Shown here in pieces: positions 25,735 through 38,311 of a stretch of DNA of 64,000 nt. The position numbers and the translations under genes are program-made. How positions within the stretch are numbered: position 1 is the stretch's first letter; each line of letters opens with the position of its first letter. Origin of the DNA: Linanthus parryae (taxonomy: Eukaryota > Streptophyta > Magnoliopsida > Ericales > Polemoniaceae). The notes beneath the pieces are model-generated. The model did not search any database, was not told the origin of the DNA, and saw nothing but the letters and a program-made list of their open reading frames with translations. The stretch lies in NCBI GenBank assembly GCA_023055425.1, contig JALGPY010000006.1:73874127-73938126 (forward strand), in the 5' to 3' direction.

Positions 25735-27465
25735 CACTATTTTTCTCGGATTAATAGCCCTCACCATTAATGCGGAAAATATTTTATTTTCTAGTGGGTC
25801 CAAGATCCCTTTTCACTTCTTCTTGAGCTTGCTTTGGCAAGTCACCCAAGAATTGGTTATTAGGTAGGAACCATTCCAATTGCATCCCATGCAACTCTTG
25901 GTCCAATTAGGTGAATAACTCTTTATTCTTTATCCTTTAGATAACACCTAATTGTCATGCCTCTAAGCTCATCAATCCAATTGACTCTTGCCTAGTTGCG
26001 TCCAACCTCTTGCTTTCAACATACACGCATTACTAGCTTGCGTCGTCCGCAACACATCATGAAAATTAAAATCGCCTTGCTTTGGCAAGCCCGAATTTTA
26101 ATAGGCCATGATCATGAAGGGTGTTTTGGCAAGAGAAGGCAAAACGCAATATTTAATTGAGGGATTTCTTTTAAGTTGTTTGGTTGATCTTATCAACATG
26201 GTCTACTTATTTGGATTGGGCCATCCACAATAAAAGACCAACCTTGTTTATTATTATCTTGTTAACGTTTTGCTAGTATCGCCATACACACAAAATAAAT
26301 AACAAGACATAAATAATAAACATCCACAAAAGAAAATAACGTGGCATGGATATGGCCCCTAGACTAAGATATTACCAAGCCAATGATAATATCTATATGC
26401 CCTAAAGTGACAAGCTCATCTCCATGTGCTCCACCATAGCTGCGCGCCTAGGGATGTCTTTTGGCTCCTTTGGTTCTCCGGCCTTCTTCTCCATGTTCTT
26501 GGCTATCAACTAAATATTTCTAATTCTAGCCTAACATCTAGAATAAATAAATAACAAAAGCCTCACATGTCAAGGAGAAAAAGACGACTCGCAGGCCGTA
26601 AAACTTAATTAATTATTACATTAATTTGATCAGCTCGCATGCCGTAAACCAAACCACAAAACAATAAACATCCACAATCCTAGGCCATATCCATCCACCA
26701 TGCAATAAAGCACATAATACAGTTAAAACCAATTTTTAACGTGCTTGTTTAATTTTAATGAAATTGGGTAACTAGGGTTTCACAACGGTCCAAAGGATTT
26801 ACCAAAGAATGGCCGAAATCAACCAAGGAACCGCCACACTAGGCCCGGGCCGGCCGGCCCCTAGCCCACACGGCTAGGCTGTGTGCTAGGGTGTGCCGGC
26901 CCCTCTTGTGCCGTGTGTTACTTGGGCGGCAAGGAGAGAGAGGGGCGGTCCCTACATGGGCCACACCTCCTCATGGAATTGTTTCTATAAACAATTCATG
27001 GAATTATTTCCAAAAACAATATATGGAATTGTTTCCATAAACAATTCCTTCCTTGTTGGGTTGTTTCCAAAACACCCTTATGGTATTGTTTCCAAAATAA
27101 TTCTTTCCTTGGTTCCCAAGTTTAGTTGTTTCCATAAACAACTTCTTACTTGTTTCCCAAGTTTAGTTGTTTCCAAAACAACTTATTCCTTGTTGCCCAA
27201 GTTTAATTAATTCCATACTTGGAAAACCCCTTTTCCAAGCATGTGCCCATGAACCCTAATTTTTCAAGAACCCAATTATTCACATCCTATGTGATTAAAC
27301 TCACCAATTCTAACATTCAATGTTAAATTGGGTCTTGTTTGATTGAATCAAATTCAATATTGCATCTACTATGCCAATTTTTCAGTTTTCGCGTAATAAA
27401 CAATAATACGGTGTATGAACTGAAATCGTAAACACATAATATCATGTTATGCTCTACGACCTGTG
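25735..27465 (-). other. Element A leader region
   Basis: Untranslated leader (minus) homologous to that of B. For example, the complement of 25725-25760 matches B near 18025-18060 around AATAGTGGGAGCTATA. A run of diverged short repeats built on GTTTCCATAAACAA / GTTTCCAAAACAA spans about 26975-27200. Confidence 0.6.
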
Positions 27466-27477
27466 GCTCTGATACCA
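27466..27477 (-). other. Element A primer-binding site (initiator Met tRNA)
   Basis: The complement reads TGGTATCAGAGC, directly inside the 5' LTR. It is identical to the element B site and compatible with use of the same trans-acting machinery. Confidence 0.9.
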
Positions 27478-27478
27478 C

Positions 27479-28915
27479 TGTTGGGTTTTGACGTAGGTAA
27501 CGCAGCGGAATAACAAAAATTAATCCTACTCAAAGCCCACCAAGGATCACAGGAAGAGACATCATAACATGATCAAGGACATAGAAGATGTGTACCTTTT
27601 GATTTGTGAGATCACACGAAGAATGATGTCCTCGTCTCTACGGTTGATCCACGTCTAGAGGTGAGATCTAGATTCTTCCTTCAAACAAGTGCTAGCTTGA
27701 ACCTTGGAGGAAGAGGGATGAAGATCAAAGGCACAAAGCAACAAAGCAACAAAGGAGGGGCGGCCTCCCTTTGCGCCGTCGGGTAGAGGGGCGGACGGGT
27801 GGCTAGGGTTTCGGCCCTAGCACCTTGTCTTGCTCTCTCTTTTTCTCTCTCCCACTTTTGTGTTATGACTAATAATAACTCATCAAGTGGGAAGGAAGCT
27901 AGAGCCTCCTTTATATACTCCAACAACTCCTTGTTGTTTCCATAAAAGAGTTTCCTAATTCTAGATGAACTAGAATTATTCCCTTCCTTGCAAATTAGTC
28001 CTACTAAGTTTGCAAGGTGTTGCACAATGATCCTTCTATTAATTAATCCATATTAATTAATCCCAAATCTAGCTCTACTCTATTTGACGTGTGACCCCAT
28101 AGGTTTCTATATAGTTGGTAGTAACTATTACTAACATGGAGCGGTGTCTAGCAACACATCCATGCAACCCAACCAATAGAAATAGTCAGTGATCCCGACA
28201 AACCTTTGTGCCCAATATGTCATATTGCATTATCCCTTTGTCTCCATATCCGGATTGGACACGAGACATAAATAGTCACACTCGTATATCCAATCCATAG
28301 TTCCTCGATCCTGGGAATATGCTTATACTTGCAGATAACATTAATATCTCTATATTAATTTATCTGAGTCTGGCCAGACATTCAATAAGCCTCATCCCTC
28401 GAGTGGCCGTGGATATTTACCCCCATTATGTGGGAGGGACAAATCCTATCTACATCACTACGATCTCTAAGCTTGCTTCCTATCACGCCCGATAGCCACC
28501 TTTATGATTACCCAGTTACGGTGTAACGTTTGATAACATCAAAGCGCAATATTTCACAACTAGAGTATCTAGTGACTTCAAGTCTAAGGATTGCAATAAT
28601 ATTAGCACTACGAAAAGCGATTGTGACTTCACATAATCTAATGTATCCTTTTCTTCGTGGGTCAATCCAGTATGCCATTACTCCTAATGCATACCCATGT
28701 GTTGGATCGTGATATCTCCATATCAATCCAACCCCATACTAGTCTATAGATGATTGTCCCATTAATCATTATAATTGACTAGGGATATTTAAGAATATAA
28801 CACCTTATATTCTAAGGACTTCATTCATGTTAGCATATCTCCATATCGATAACATAATGAATCGCAAATCCATATATTTGTCACAATTGATTGCCTCTAG
28901 GGCACAATTCCAACA
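27479..28915 (-). repeat. Element A 5' LTR (right copy)
   Basis: 1437 bp, one base shorter than the left copy in an A run and otherwise identical by eye. It is followed by target duplication CTACT (28916-28920), after which remnant C resumes. Confidence 0.92.
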
Positions 28916-29054
28916 CTACTTGGATATCCTACGGTGGATATCTGCGGAGGCGTGGACATCTATTCTACGCAGTGATCACTCATGTGATTAAAGGAGAGTT
29001 TTGGGCGGGAAATTTTTTGTATTTTTGTTGCGTAACCTGCACCAAAACCCTACA

Positions 29055-29269
29055 AAGTAACCTTCCTTGGACCCAATTTTTCCAGAAGGAGTTTTATAAG
29101 CTCCACTTCTGCTGGATCGACTGATTTCTGCTGGGCTGAAACTACAAGTTGGGGGGCTCCAACTCCAAAACTACTTTTCCGTTATCTGTCGAGGAAGCAC
29201 GAGGCTTTGGCTTTCTTTTTTCCTTTTCGGTCACTAGATGTGCATAACATGAGATTCATTATGAGGATA
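29055..29269. other. Junction sequence between remnant C and LINE G
   Basis: Short stretch with no recognised coding signal. It may include the 3' non-coding end of the minus-strand LINE, but no oligo(A) tail or target duplication could be recognised. Confidence 0.35.
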
Positions 29270-32200
29270 AATAAAAAATCAAATTTATATGGAATACAAT
29301 GCCCGTTGCTTCGTGGTAGCTAGAGTCAACAGTAGGAGTGTTGTTGTTGAAGATAAAAGAGTTTTTGGCTTTCCAAATAACCCAACAGAAGCTAATCCAA
29401 GTTAAATCAGTGGACCGATGGTTTTTAGGGATTCTTAGTCATTCCTTGATCCAATCCGAGTAGAAACCATTAGAATGAGGAATCGAAATATTAAATTTCC
29501 GCCAAAGTGCTATGGAAAAGGAACAGTTGATGAAGAGATGACCAATAGTTTAAATATGAGAGTCACATAAGGGTCAAGAAGTGTTGATAGTAACATTTCT
29601 AACTGCTAAGAAATCTTTAGTGGGGAGAGCCTCATGAGCCAATTGCCAAATGAAGAATTTTAATTTGGAGGGAAGTTTTAACTTCCACATATTTTTTCAA
29701 GGAAAATTGAGGATAGAGGAGTTAAAGTAGTGAGAGGTAGATTTCAGTGAAAGATATGAGAGGGGATTTAAAAGTGATTGGTAAATAGATTTGATCGAGA
29801 AGGAGCTTGAGGAGCTGTCATCCAACACAGGTTCATCAAGATCTTATTAAGTGGGGTGGAGGTGATTTGGTTACTATTCCAAGGAGGAAAGGTGTCATGA
29901 CTCAAGTCTAAGTTCCAGGAGACTTCATTAGCATCATTGAGAATAGTAAGGTCATTAACCCATTTAATTCTCCCAAGAGAGGTAGTCTGAGAAATGTAGC
30001 TTATGATAGTATTCCGCGAAATATCTTTGAGCCAAGGGTTTTCATCCACTGACGAGCACCATCAGCTAAATTATAAAAAATTCCTTTTGTCAGAAACAGC
30101 TTACCTTTCGCGATAGCTTACCAGACAGGGGATGCAGCCGGAGAAGCATTAAGAAGTCAGGAGGAATTTCTTTTGTAGTATTTTCTCAAGAAGAATTTTT
30201 AAGCTAAAGAAATATTATTAGTTAAAATGTTCCAAGAATTTTTTGAAAAAGAGCATGGTTAAAGGATTTCACATTTTTGAAGTCACGCCCTCCCTTATTA
30301 GAATCTAAACAGTGAGTATTCCCAAAGAGCCAGTGGATGTACTTCGAGTTGGGATTACAAGTCCAAAAAAAAGTTGTTAAAAATACTCGTAATCAAATTC
30401 AAACATTTGGATGAAAAGTTCAAAATTTAAAAGGGATTGACTAAGAAACTTGAGAGGATAGATTTTATTAGAGTACCTCTACCAAATCTGTTTAAGATAA
30501 GTCATTTCCAGGCAACACATTTCCTTTGGATTTTCTTGATTAAAAAGCGTTTCATTTTTATTTTTTTGACAAAGTGTAAGTTTATCAAAGAAAAATCCTG
30601 AATATTTACCTAAGTGATCGGAGCAGTTGATATGGAGATTATAATTAATAGAATCAAGATCAGAGGGATTACCATTTTTAAAGACAGAGATTGAAGATTT
30701 AGAAAAGTTAATGAGTTGTCCGGATTGATTTACAATTTTATTTAGGATATTCAAGATGATATTACCCGCATTAGGTGTAATTTTAAAGAAAATAATGTTA
30801 TCATCAACAAATTAAAAATGAGAACTAGTAGATTTAGAAGGCGAAGAGGGGTGTCCATTTAATAAACCTATGTTACATGCATGATGAATAGAGTTTGATA
30901 AAGCTTCAGCACATAAGAAAAAAATAAACGAAGAAAGGGGGTCCCATGTCTAAGTCCTCCAAAAGGTTTGAAACGATGCGAGGGAGAACCATTAATAACA
31001 TAGAATAAGATATTGTAGTAAGGTCGTTGCATAATAAGATTAATAAAAGAAGAAGAAAAATGAAATTAATGCAAAGTGACATAAATGAAGTCCCACCTGG
31101 GTCTATCAAAAGCTTTTGAAAGACCAAGTTTTGATGCACCAAAAGTCGGGGCAGAGGGAGATGTTAATTTCCTAATATCATGGAGAATGTATTGAGAAAT
31201 TAAGATGTTGTTTCGAATAATTCTTGAGGGAGCGACACCATTTTGATTGGCAGAAATAATTTAGGGAAAAACAACTTTAAGGCCATTTGCCAAAACCTTT
31301 GAAATGATCATATAAATCACATTACAAAGGCTAATAGGTCTAAAGTTATTTACACAAATCGGTTTCTTTACCTTGGGAATAATAATAATATTAATATTAT
31401 TTAATTCGATAGCATTCGACCAGGATTTAGGAAAGAAGGAATTGCAGTAGTTACTTTGGTTGAAATAATGGGCCAACATTTTTAAGAAAAGATTGGTTCA
31501 AAATCATCCGGACCTGGGACTTTGAGGAGACCCATGCTTAATTTCGAAAACACAAACGGGTCTAGTAAGCAAATTTTAATAATTTAAACTTATTAATGAA
31601 TCAATATTAAAAAGGAGATCAAATGCACAACCATGACCATGTAAATACCCTAAACCACATAAAGAGGGAGTAGGAGAAGCATAAATTGAATTAAAAAGGT
31701 TTGGAAAAGTTAAAATAATATCATCTTGATTTGAGAAGAGATTTCCTTCATTGTCTTTAATTTGGGAAATGAAATTTTTTGAAGCTCTAATCTTAGAAAA
31801 ATTATGAAGAAGAAAAAATGTGTTGTTGTCCCCTTCCCGAGGCCATTTACAGCGAGCTCTCTGAGCCCGAAATGTTTCATAATCCGTTAAAAGAGACTTC
31901 AAGGAAGTACGCAGGTCATGAAAATGGAAAATCGCTGCAGGAGCGGGAAAGCAAGATTGGACAGATAACAGTTCACTTTACATTCCTCAATACATTAAGA
32001 GAGTGACCACGAATTAGACTCGCAAAATTTAATAGTCCTCGAAGTGATAAAAATGCAATTTAACTACTATATAGGGGGGGCAACCATCATAAAATTCCAA
32101 ACAAAATCAATGAGGTGAAGAAGAACTGATTTCTTAATCCACCATGCTTCAAATCTCAAAATCTTATGAGATATAAGAACATCACGATTAAGCAAAAGAT

Positions 32201-32856
32201 TAATGGGAGCATGATCAAAAACAGAAATAACTAGATTATGCAGAATAGCAGAAGGATAAAGAGAGAACCATTCATTCGAACACCAAGCTCTGTCAAGTTT
32301 TCAAACGTAGGGGTAGAAGAAAAACTAATGTTTGACCAAGCGAACTAGGGTCCCGAATAAGAGATTTCTAGGAGGCCTAAATTAGTAATAAATTCTCTGA
32401 AAGCTTCATTACCATGCAAATTTTAATTAGCAGCAAATTTATCACATGGGTTGAGAATAAATAAAATTGGTTGATTACTAGGGATTAACGAAAAAAATTC
32501 ATTCCAAACATGCACACGGTCAGTAAGAACAGGATGGCGATACACAGGCCCTAAAAATCAAGAATTGTTATTGAAATCTACCGCAGAGACAAACAGAAAA
32601 TTGCTACTTTTGTGCATAAAATGAAAAGAAAAAGCTTGATCTCATGCAAACCAAAGACCTTTTGCAAACCCAACTGGGTCAAAACCAATAGAATCAAGAA
32701 CCTAAATTACAGCATTCCCGAGAAATCCAATCACAAGTTTTTTTTGGTTTCACTAAGGAAAATAAGAGAGGACTTAAATGAACTGGTCATTTTAAAAACT
32801 TCTTCAATTGCAGAGGCTTGACCGAAGCCTCTGCAATTCCAAGCAATAATATTCAT
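29270..32856 (-). pseudogene. LINE ORF2 remnant: endonuclease, reverse transcriptase, zf-RVT
   Basis: It starts at ATG 32856 with MNIIAWNCRGFGQASAIE, the classic L1 endonuclease N-terminus. Further down come a linker (KWPREGDNNTFFLLHNFSKI, 31840-31780), the reverse transcriptase blocks IPKVKKPICVNNFRPISLCN (about 31375-31315), a damaged SKAFDRPRWDFI (about 31130-31080) and LINFSKSSISVF. The C-terminal zf-RVT region follows near 29690-29480 (WKLKLPSKLKFFIWQLAHE, then a damaged HLFINCSFSIALW). At least six frame breaks make it non-functional. The family uses target-primed reverse transcription in the nucleus. Confidence 0.82.
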
Positions 32857-32979
32857 GGCGAATGTGGTGGTTATTTTCTTCCAACCATCAAAGCCTCAGA
32901 GAAAGAAGAGCAAAACAAGGGTGGACAAAAAGAATAAACATTTATCAGGTTGAGCAGGATTAATATAAAAAATTGACAT

Positions 32980-33175
32980 TTTTAGTGCTCCTTGGTTGCA
33001 TCTTCTGGTGAAACAACTTCGAAAATTATACGCTTATTTGGAGGGAGTTTCCTTAGTGCCTTCTCAGTGGTCTGAGACTTTCCTTTCTTGGTGCTCTTCT
33101 TTGGTGGGACCTTCTTCTTACTCTGATTGTCACTGCACGTCACCGTCTCCGACTCAATTACCATCACTTCACTCT
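32980..33175 (-). pseudogene. LINE ORF1 C-terminal fragment
   Basis: A short open stretch, minus strand, ending just upstream of ORF2. It is Lys/Ser-rich (KKKVPPKKSTKKGKSQ), like the basic tails of plant L1 ORF1 proteins. It is the lower part of the ORF1 cut by solo LTR F; the upper part resumes at 59709. Identity rests mainly on position and composition. Confidence 0.5.
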
Positions 33176-34510
33176 GATCATGTAATACCCTATTTTTATT
33201 ATTGGAGTAATTGTTGACTTTTTGTATAGTTTAGATGTTAATTATATGGAAAGAGGGGAGGTAACCATAGTTTTAAAAGTATATAGTCATTAAGTTGGGT
33301 TAGAAATTGTAATTTGAAAAAGGTCTGAAACCTAGTGAGCAATTTGATAAAAGATAATTAAATAATAATAATAATATAAAAAAATAGAGGAACGGATTCC
33401 CCAGCAGGGGGTGTGTTTCCCCAAGTTCTTCATCCCCTTCTTCTTATACGGCATCAACACCACCATCGGCATCACCTCCACCACCATCCTTCCTTTCCAC
33501 CTCTCTTCCTTCTTCCCCTCTATTTCTCTGTCTAATCTCTGTCACTCGAAGAGAATCAACAAGTAGCAGCAGCAGTTGGCAACCCAACCACCGCCACTAC
33601 AGCCCTGTCGGAATCAACCAAGAACGCCACCACCTCTGATCCATCTCCGTGCCTTTTGTCTCTCCATCTCCCTCCCATCCTCTCTTCCTTGTGACCGAGA
33701 GAGGAACACATGAGAAGCAACAGTAGCAGTGCAGCAGCAGAAACAAGCCATCGCCACCGGCGAATCACCATTTTTGTCGGCGAAAGCTTCGGGCCGAGCA
33801 ATCCTTGATACCCATCCCCAAGAAATGGTCCCTCCGCACTCCCGAGCCTGCAATGAGCACGAAGACACCCTCCATCACCACCAGAAGTGACCGGGGATTC
33901 CCTGTCGACCATCACTGTCGAGCTTACCGACGACAAACTCGACCCGCCTCAATTCTTGACCGTTTCTCGCGAAATTCGGCGTGGGTATGCTCTAAATCAC
34001 CTAATTTTACGTTTTAGTTAATCAAAGCCATAACTTGAGGCTTGAATCCACGTTTAGATCGAACAAATTTGATAGTTCATGTAAGGGGTGAAAGTGTCTT
34101 TTATATAAACTATGCGTAAGGGTAAAAGTCTTGTTTCAGAAATTTTGGGGGGTTAAAGTGTCTTTTATTAAAACGACTTGTGAGTGTAGGGGGTGCATGC
34201 TGTGTTTTTGAATAACTTGAGGGGATCTATTTGTATATTACTTAAACATTACACTTTATGTAAAAATAAAAATGAAGATTTCGGAATAAAAATGTTTTCT
34301 AAAAATACTATTTTTTGTCGTCGTCGAATAAAAGTGATCCAGGTGTTGAAATAGTATACGATTCGTACATTAAAAAATTAAACAAGAAGCGTTTTATTAA
34401 AAACTAAATAAATATTGTGACATCATGTTGAGTATTTAAAAGTAGTTTTCTTAGAAATCTAATATGTTTATCAATAAACATCGGTTTTGCCAAATTATGA
34501 AAGTGTGTAA

Positions 34511-37500
34511 TGCAACACCCCCAAATCATACGGCCGGCCGAACCGTATATTTGGAAAGATGCCTCCGTCCGAGGAGATAAACCCCACTGGATACGGAGCA
34601 GGATCGCCGGTTCTTAGTTAATACAACCATCGATAATCCAAATATAAATTATTATACATTCATAATAAACCAGTGCCATTGTCTGAAAAATATAAGTACA
34701 TTACATTTGAAATGAAAATTACTAGGTGATGTACTAAACAGCCTGATACTCTAGCCATCCGCATTGTGAACGTCTCCCACCTTACTCGTAACCTGCGGGT
34801 TTTGAAATAGCACAAGCCGACCGCAGGAAAATTTTAATCAGTAAAAACTGAGTAAATTCATATTGCAATATGTAAAACGAGTTTTGGCACAAAAGCATGT
34901 ATATAAATCACATGATATTTAACGCGTAGCAAAACGAGCTGCCAAATATTAATCGATTCCTTTTCTTATTCTTTAGTTCAGCTGGAGTAGTGTTGCCCAG
35001 CGGGTGTCAAATGCCCCAGAGAGGTTACGATGCAATATATACTACCACAGAGTGCCTCTTGGGATTATCTAAGATCCCAATTCACCCGAGCATTGTGGGA
35101 TGCCCATACGTCAAATCCCCGCTCATAAACACGACTATGAGACCTTAAGTGTCGACACCCCTATACCGTTGTAACCTGCACAGGTATAAGTAGTACTCCA
35201 TAGTTTCACAATACATGGGAGATCGCAAACTGGCGCTCCCGGCCGGAGCCGTAAATATAAAAGGGGATCGCAAACTGGCGCCCCTGGCCGGAGCCGTAAC
35301 AAAAAGGGGATCGCAAACTGGCGCCCCTGGCCGGAGCCGTAATTTCCGCATCCTCTGTGCATTGCCCCAATTATATTATAGTGCATTTATTCATTTTCAT
35401 TTTCATTCCTCAAGTGTATCACTTGGATTTCCAGTTGTCATTCCACAACCATAATATTTGGACATAAATTCATGATTTTCAATCGAAATGCTTTAAAGGG
35501 AATTTCTCAAGATATAGATCACAACGTTTGATAAATCTCAAGTATCGCAAGTTAAGACAATTTGTAACGCACACAAAATCACATTTTGATAGTTCAGGTA
35601 TTGCACATATGAACTTACCGATGATAAGTAGCTCGTTGTGTCTATGACAAGGGAGTCCTACCACTCGTATTCAATAAACTCGTCGCCTACGAAACCGTCG
35701 CCTACAAATTATAAGTTCTAATCAATTCAAATCCCAACTAGCATGTGAAATGCAATTATGCTATGGATGTCCAAATTATTGAGTGGCCTTCCTTATTTTA
35801 ATTTTCAATATGACCCCAAAACCCTCATTTTATTTATTTAAAATAATCTTCAAGTCAATTATTTTGTCAATCTATAATGTGGCTATTTTAAAAATGTAGC
35901 TAGGGATTATTAAATAATTCTTTTAGAAACTTGTATTTATTTGGTCACACACTAGCCATACACCCCTCTAATAATATTTCACAAAACGATTTAGATAAAT
36001 TAAATATATCAAAGAGTATAATTATCCCAATATCATTTAGTTATACTTTATTTGTATTTATTTAACACTTAGGAGATTCTTATAACAATATTTCTCTTTT
36101 GCATTCATAAATTTTTTCCATAAAAGAATATAGTTATTTATTGGAGGCATCATCCCAAGTTATAACCAAAACTTTGTCATTTAGTTTATTACACAATAGT
36201 AGTTATATGCTTATATATTTAAACCAAACATTGGGTTACTTGAGTAGTTTTATTTTCTTTTATTTATTTATTTACTTGTCAAAACGAATTATTATTTAGT
36301 AGTTAGTAAAACGCCTTATTCACAAATAATCATACCTCATAAATTTGTAAAATCAAACTCTACACAATATTCACTTCTTAAATCATTTGTACCCAAAGCA
36401 TGTATTTGTATAATTATGAATACTAGTTTTAGTTGATTAAGTAAAATATTAAGTTTATAAAGAATTTTCAGATTTGCTAAACTTCTATTAGGTCCCCCAA
36501 CTTTCTGTTATTTACCAAAATCACCCCCTCTCTTCAACTCACGTACATCACCCCCTTACCCCTGAAAATCAATTCATGAATCTTCAACTACAGTGATACC
36601 CATGCCATTTCGACAATCAGAAACTCAAATTCAAGTTTTAATATGAAGATTTGAGCCAATAATCAACTGAAACGGTTACCGAATGGTGGATTAAATCGTC
36701 GCCGAAGTTTGCGTCGGAGCTCGCCGGAATTCGTGGAGTTCCGGTTGTTGGGTGGCCGTGACTGGACAATTCTGGGTTCGGTCGGACCCCTAGGGACGTG
36801 GGAGAGTCGCCGGAAGGGAAGAAATCGGGCGGCAAAGGCCGGCGGCTGGGTTCCCGTCGGGTCGGGTCTCCGGGTCCGATTCGGCGGCGACCTTTTGCCG
36901 CCGCTGCAACTGCTGTTGCTGCTGCTGTGTTTCGCGACCAGAGAGGGAGAGAGAGGAAGAGGGACGAGGGAGGAGAGGGACTGTTGGTGATGATGGTGGT
37001 TTTAATGGAGGAGGTGGTGGTGGCGTTGGCGTCGGCAGTGGCCAGTGGGTGGTGTTGGTGTTGTTGCTGCCTTTGTTTTGTTGTGGCAGAGGAGGAGAAG
37101 GGATTGAGATGGAGGGGAATTGGGGTGAGAGAAGAGAGACAGGGAGATGGTGGAGGTGATGCCGGTGGTGGTTGGTCGGGGAAGGCAGCGGCAAGGCCGC
37201 TTCCGCTGCTCTGTTCTTCGTCGGTAAAAACAGAGAGAAAGAGGGAGAGACAGGGATGAGAGGGATGAAGGGGAGAGAGTGGTGGTGCAGGTGGTGGTCT
37301 CGGTGGCAAGGAGAAGGAGATGGTGGTGGTCGATGGTGATGGTGGAAGCCGAAGGTGGTGGTGTTGACGGGGGTCGTGTTGTTGCCGAAGGCAAAAGAGG
37401 GAGAGGGGAAGATGGAGAGAGGCGATGGTGGGTTTTGTTGTTTTGTTTTTTGTGATGAGGAGGAAGGAGTAAGGGGGTTTTATAGACAAGGGGGTGATGG

Positions 37501-37778
37501 TGAGGGTGTTGTTGTGTGTTTCGGGTGAGAGATGAGAGAGAGGCAGGGAGAGTTTTTGTGTGTTGTTTTTGGTGTGTTGCTGTGAGGGATGAGGGAGAGG
37601 AAGAGAGGAGGAGGTGTCTTTATGAGGGTGTGGTGTGAGAGAGAAATGAATTGTGTTTGTGTGTTTGCCAGAGGGAGAAGGAGAAAAACAAGGGGAGAGA
37701 GAGGGATAGGTATGTGGTGACGGGGAGAGAGGAAGAGGGAGGAAGGGGGTGTTGTGTGATGGTGGAGAAAATGAAAAA

Positions 37779-37831
<53 letters not shown>

Positions 37832-38011
37832 TGTGTCAGCCGAGAGAGAGAGAGAGGAAAAACAAAAGAGAGAGAAAAAGTTTGGGTAGTTGTTTGTGAG
37901 AGGAGAAAAAGATGGCAAGTGGATGGTGATGTAGGGGGGAAAGGAGAAAAATGTTGTAGGAGTATTTTAATATTGGTGTTGTTACTATTGTTATTATTAT
38001 TATTATTATTA

Positions 38012-38051
<40 letters not shown>

Positions 38052-38311
38052 CATTATTATCATTATTACTATTATTATTGTTTTACTATTATTGTATTAT
38101 AGTATGTATACGTATATAAGCCTCGTATTATACGGGTATAGGAATACGGTATTATTATACAGTATAAATACACTATTATTTATATTTGTTTATGTAAAAG
38201 ACAACTACTCCCCCTTAAGTTTCCAAAATGCATGGTTTAGCCCCCGTATTTGTAATAAATATTTTGAAGAAAATGCACAATCTCCCCCATTAGATAAAAT
38301 CGGGTATTTCA
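34511..38311 (-). repeat. Element D 3' LTR (left copy)
   Basis: 3801 bp. It contains a three-copy GC-rich repeat (35217-35345), a GA/GT-rich segment (36700-37780), a (GT)n run at about 37780-37829, a ~85-bp GA-rich stretch absent from the other LTR (about 37838-37922) and an (ATT)n run at about 37990-38085. The purine tract (complement of 38312-38325) abuts it. Confidence 0.92.
35217..35345. repeat. Three-copy tandem repeat in element D LTR
   Basis: The core GATCGCAAACTGGCG plus GGCCGGAGCCGTAA occurs three times with AT-rich or A-rich spacers and a period of about 45-50 bp. The same three copies appear in the other LTR at 44334-44461, so the array predates the insertion. Confidence 0.9.

Larger units (their letters stand above)
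12165..28915 (-). mobile_element. Ty1/copia element A (non-autonomous), hosting element B
   Basis: LTRs 12165-13602 and 27479-28915 begin TG and end CA. The 5-bp target duplication CTACT flanks them (12160-12164 and 28916-28920). The element is minus-oriented: a polypurine tract abuts the left LTR, and an initiator-Met tRNA primer site (TGGTATCAGAGC, minus, 27477-27466) abuts the right LTR. The LTRs appear identical apart from one A in a run near 12630. The internal region is a degenerate gag-pol homologous to B along its length, so transposition must have been supplied in trans. Without B the element would be about 8.2 kb. Confidence 0.9.
11615..29054 (+). mobile_element. Copia LTR remnant C (host of element A), 5'-truncated
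   Basis: About 550 bp at 11615-12164 and 134 bp at 28921-29054 are the two halves of one LTR split by element A. The left half aligns with the middle of the element A and B LTRs (CACTGACTATTCC, TTGCTAGACACCGCTC, GGGTCACACACC). The right half matches the LTR end, finishing ACCAAAACCCTACA. The first ~780 bp of the LTR are missing. No primer-binding site follows, so it is a truncated or solo LTR. It is older than A and clearly diverged. Confidence 0.7.

Noticed and set aside
33385..34017. Possible small gene in a CT-rich region on either strand
   Set aside because: It lies inside solo LTR F, and its Ser/Arg-rich frames overlap on both strands as expected from composition.
35217..35345. Three regularly spaced repeats that might suggest a CRISPR-like array
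   Set aside because: Only three units, short AT/A-rich spacers, inside a plant retrotransposon LTR and duplicated in the other LTR. It is an LTR sub-repeat.
36638..37918. 426-codon Pro/Ser/Thr-rich open frame on the minus strand
   Set aside because: It lies in the element D LTR in low-complexity GA/GT repeats, and the frame is broken in the matching part of the other LTR. Not a conserved gene.
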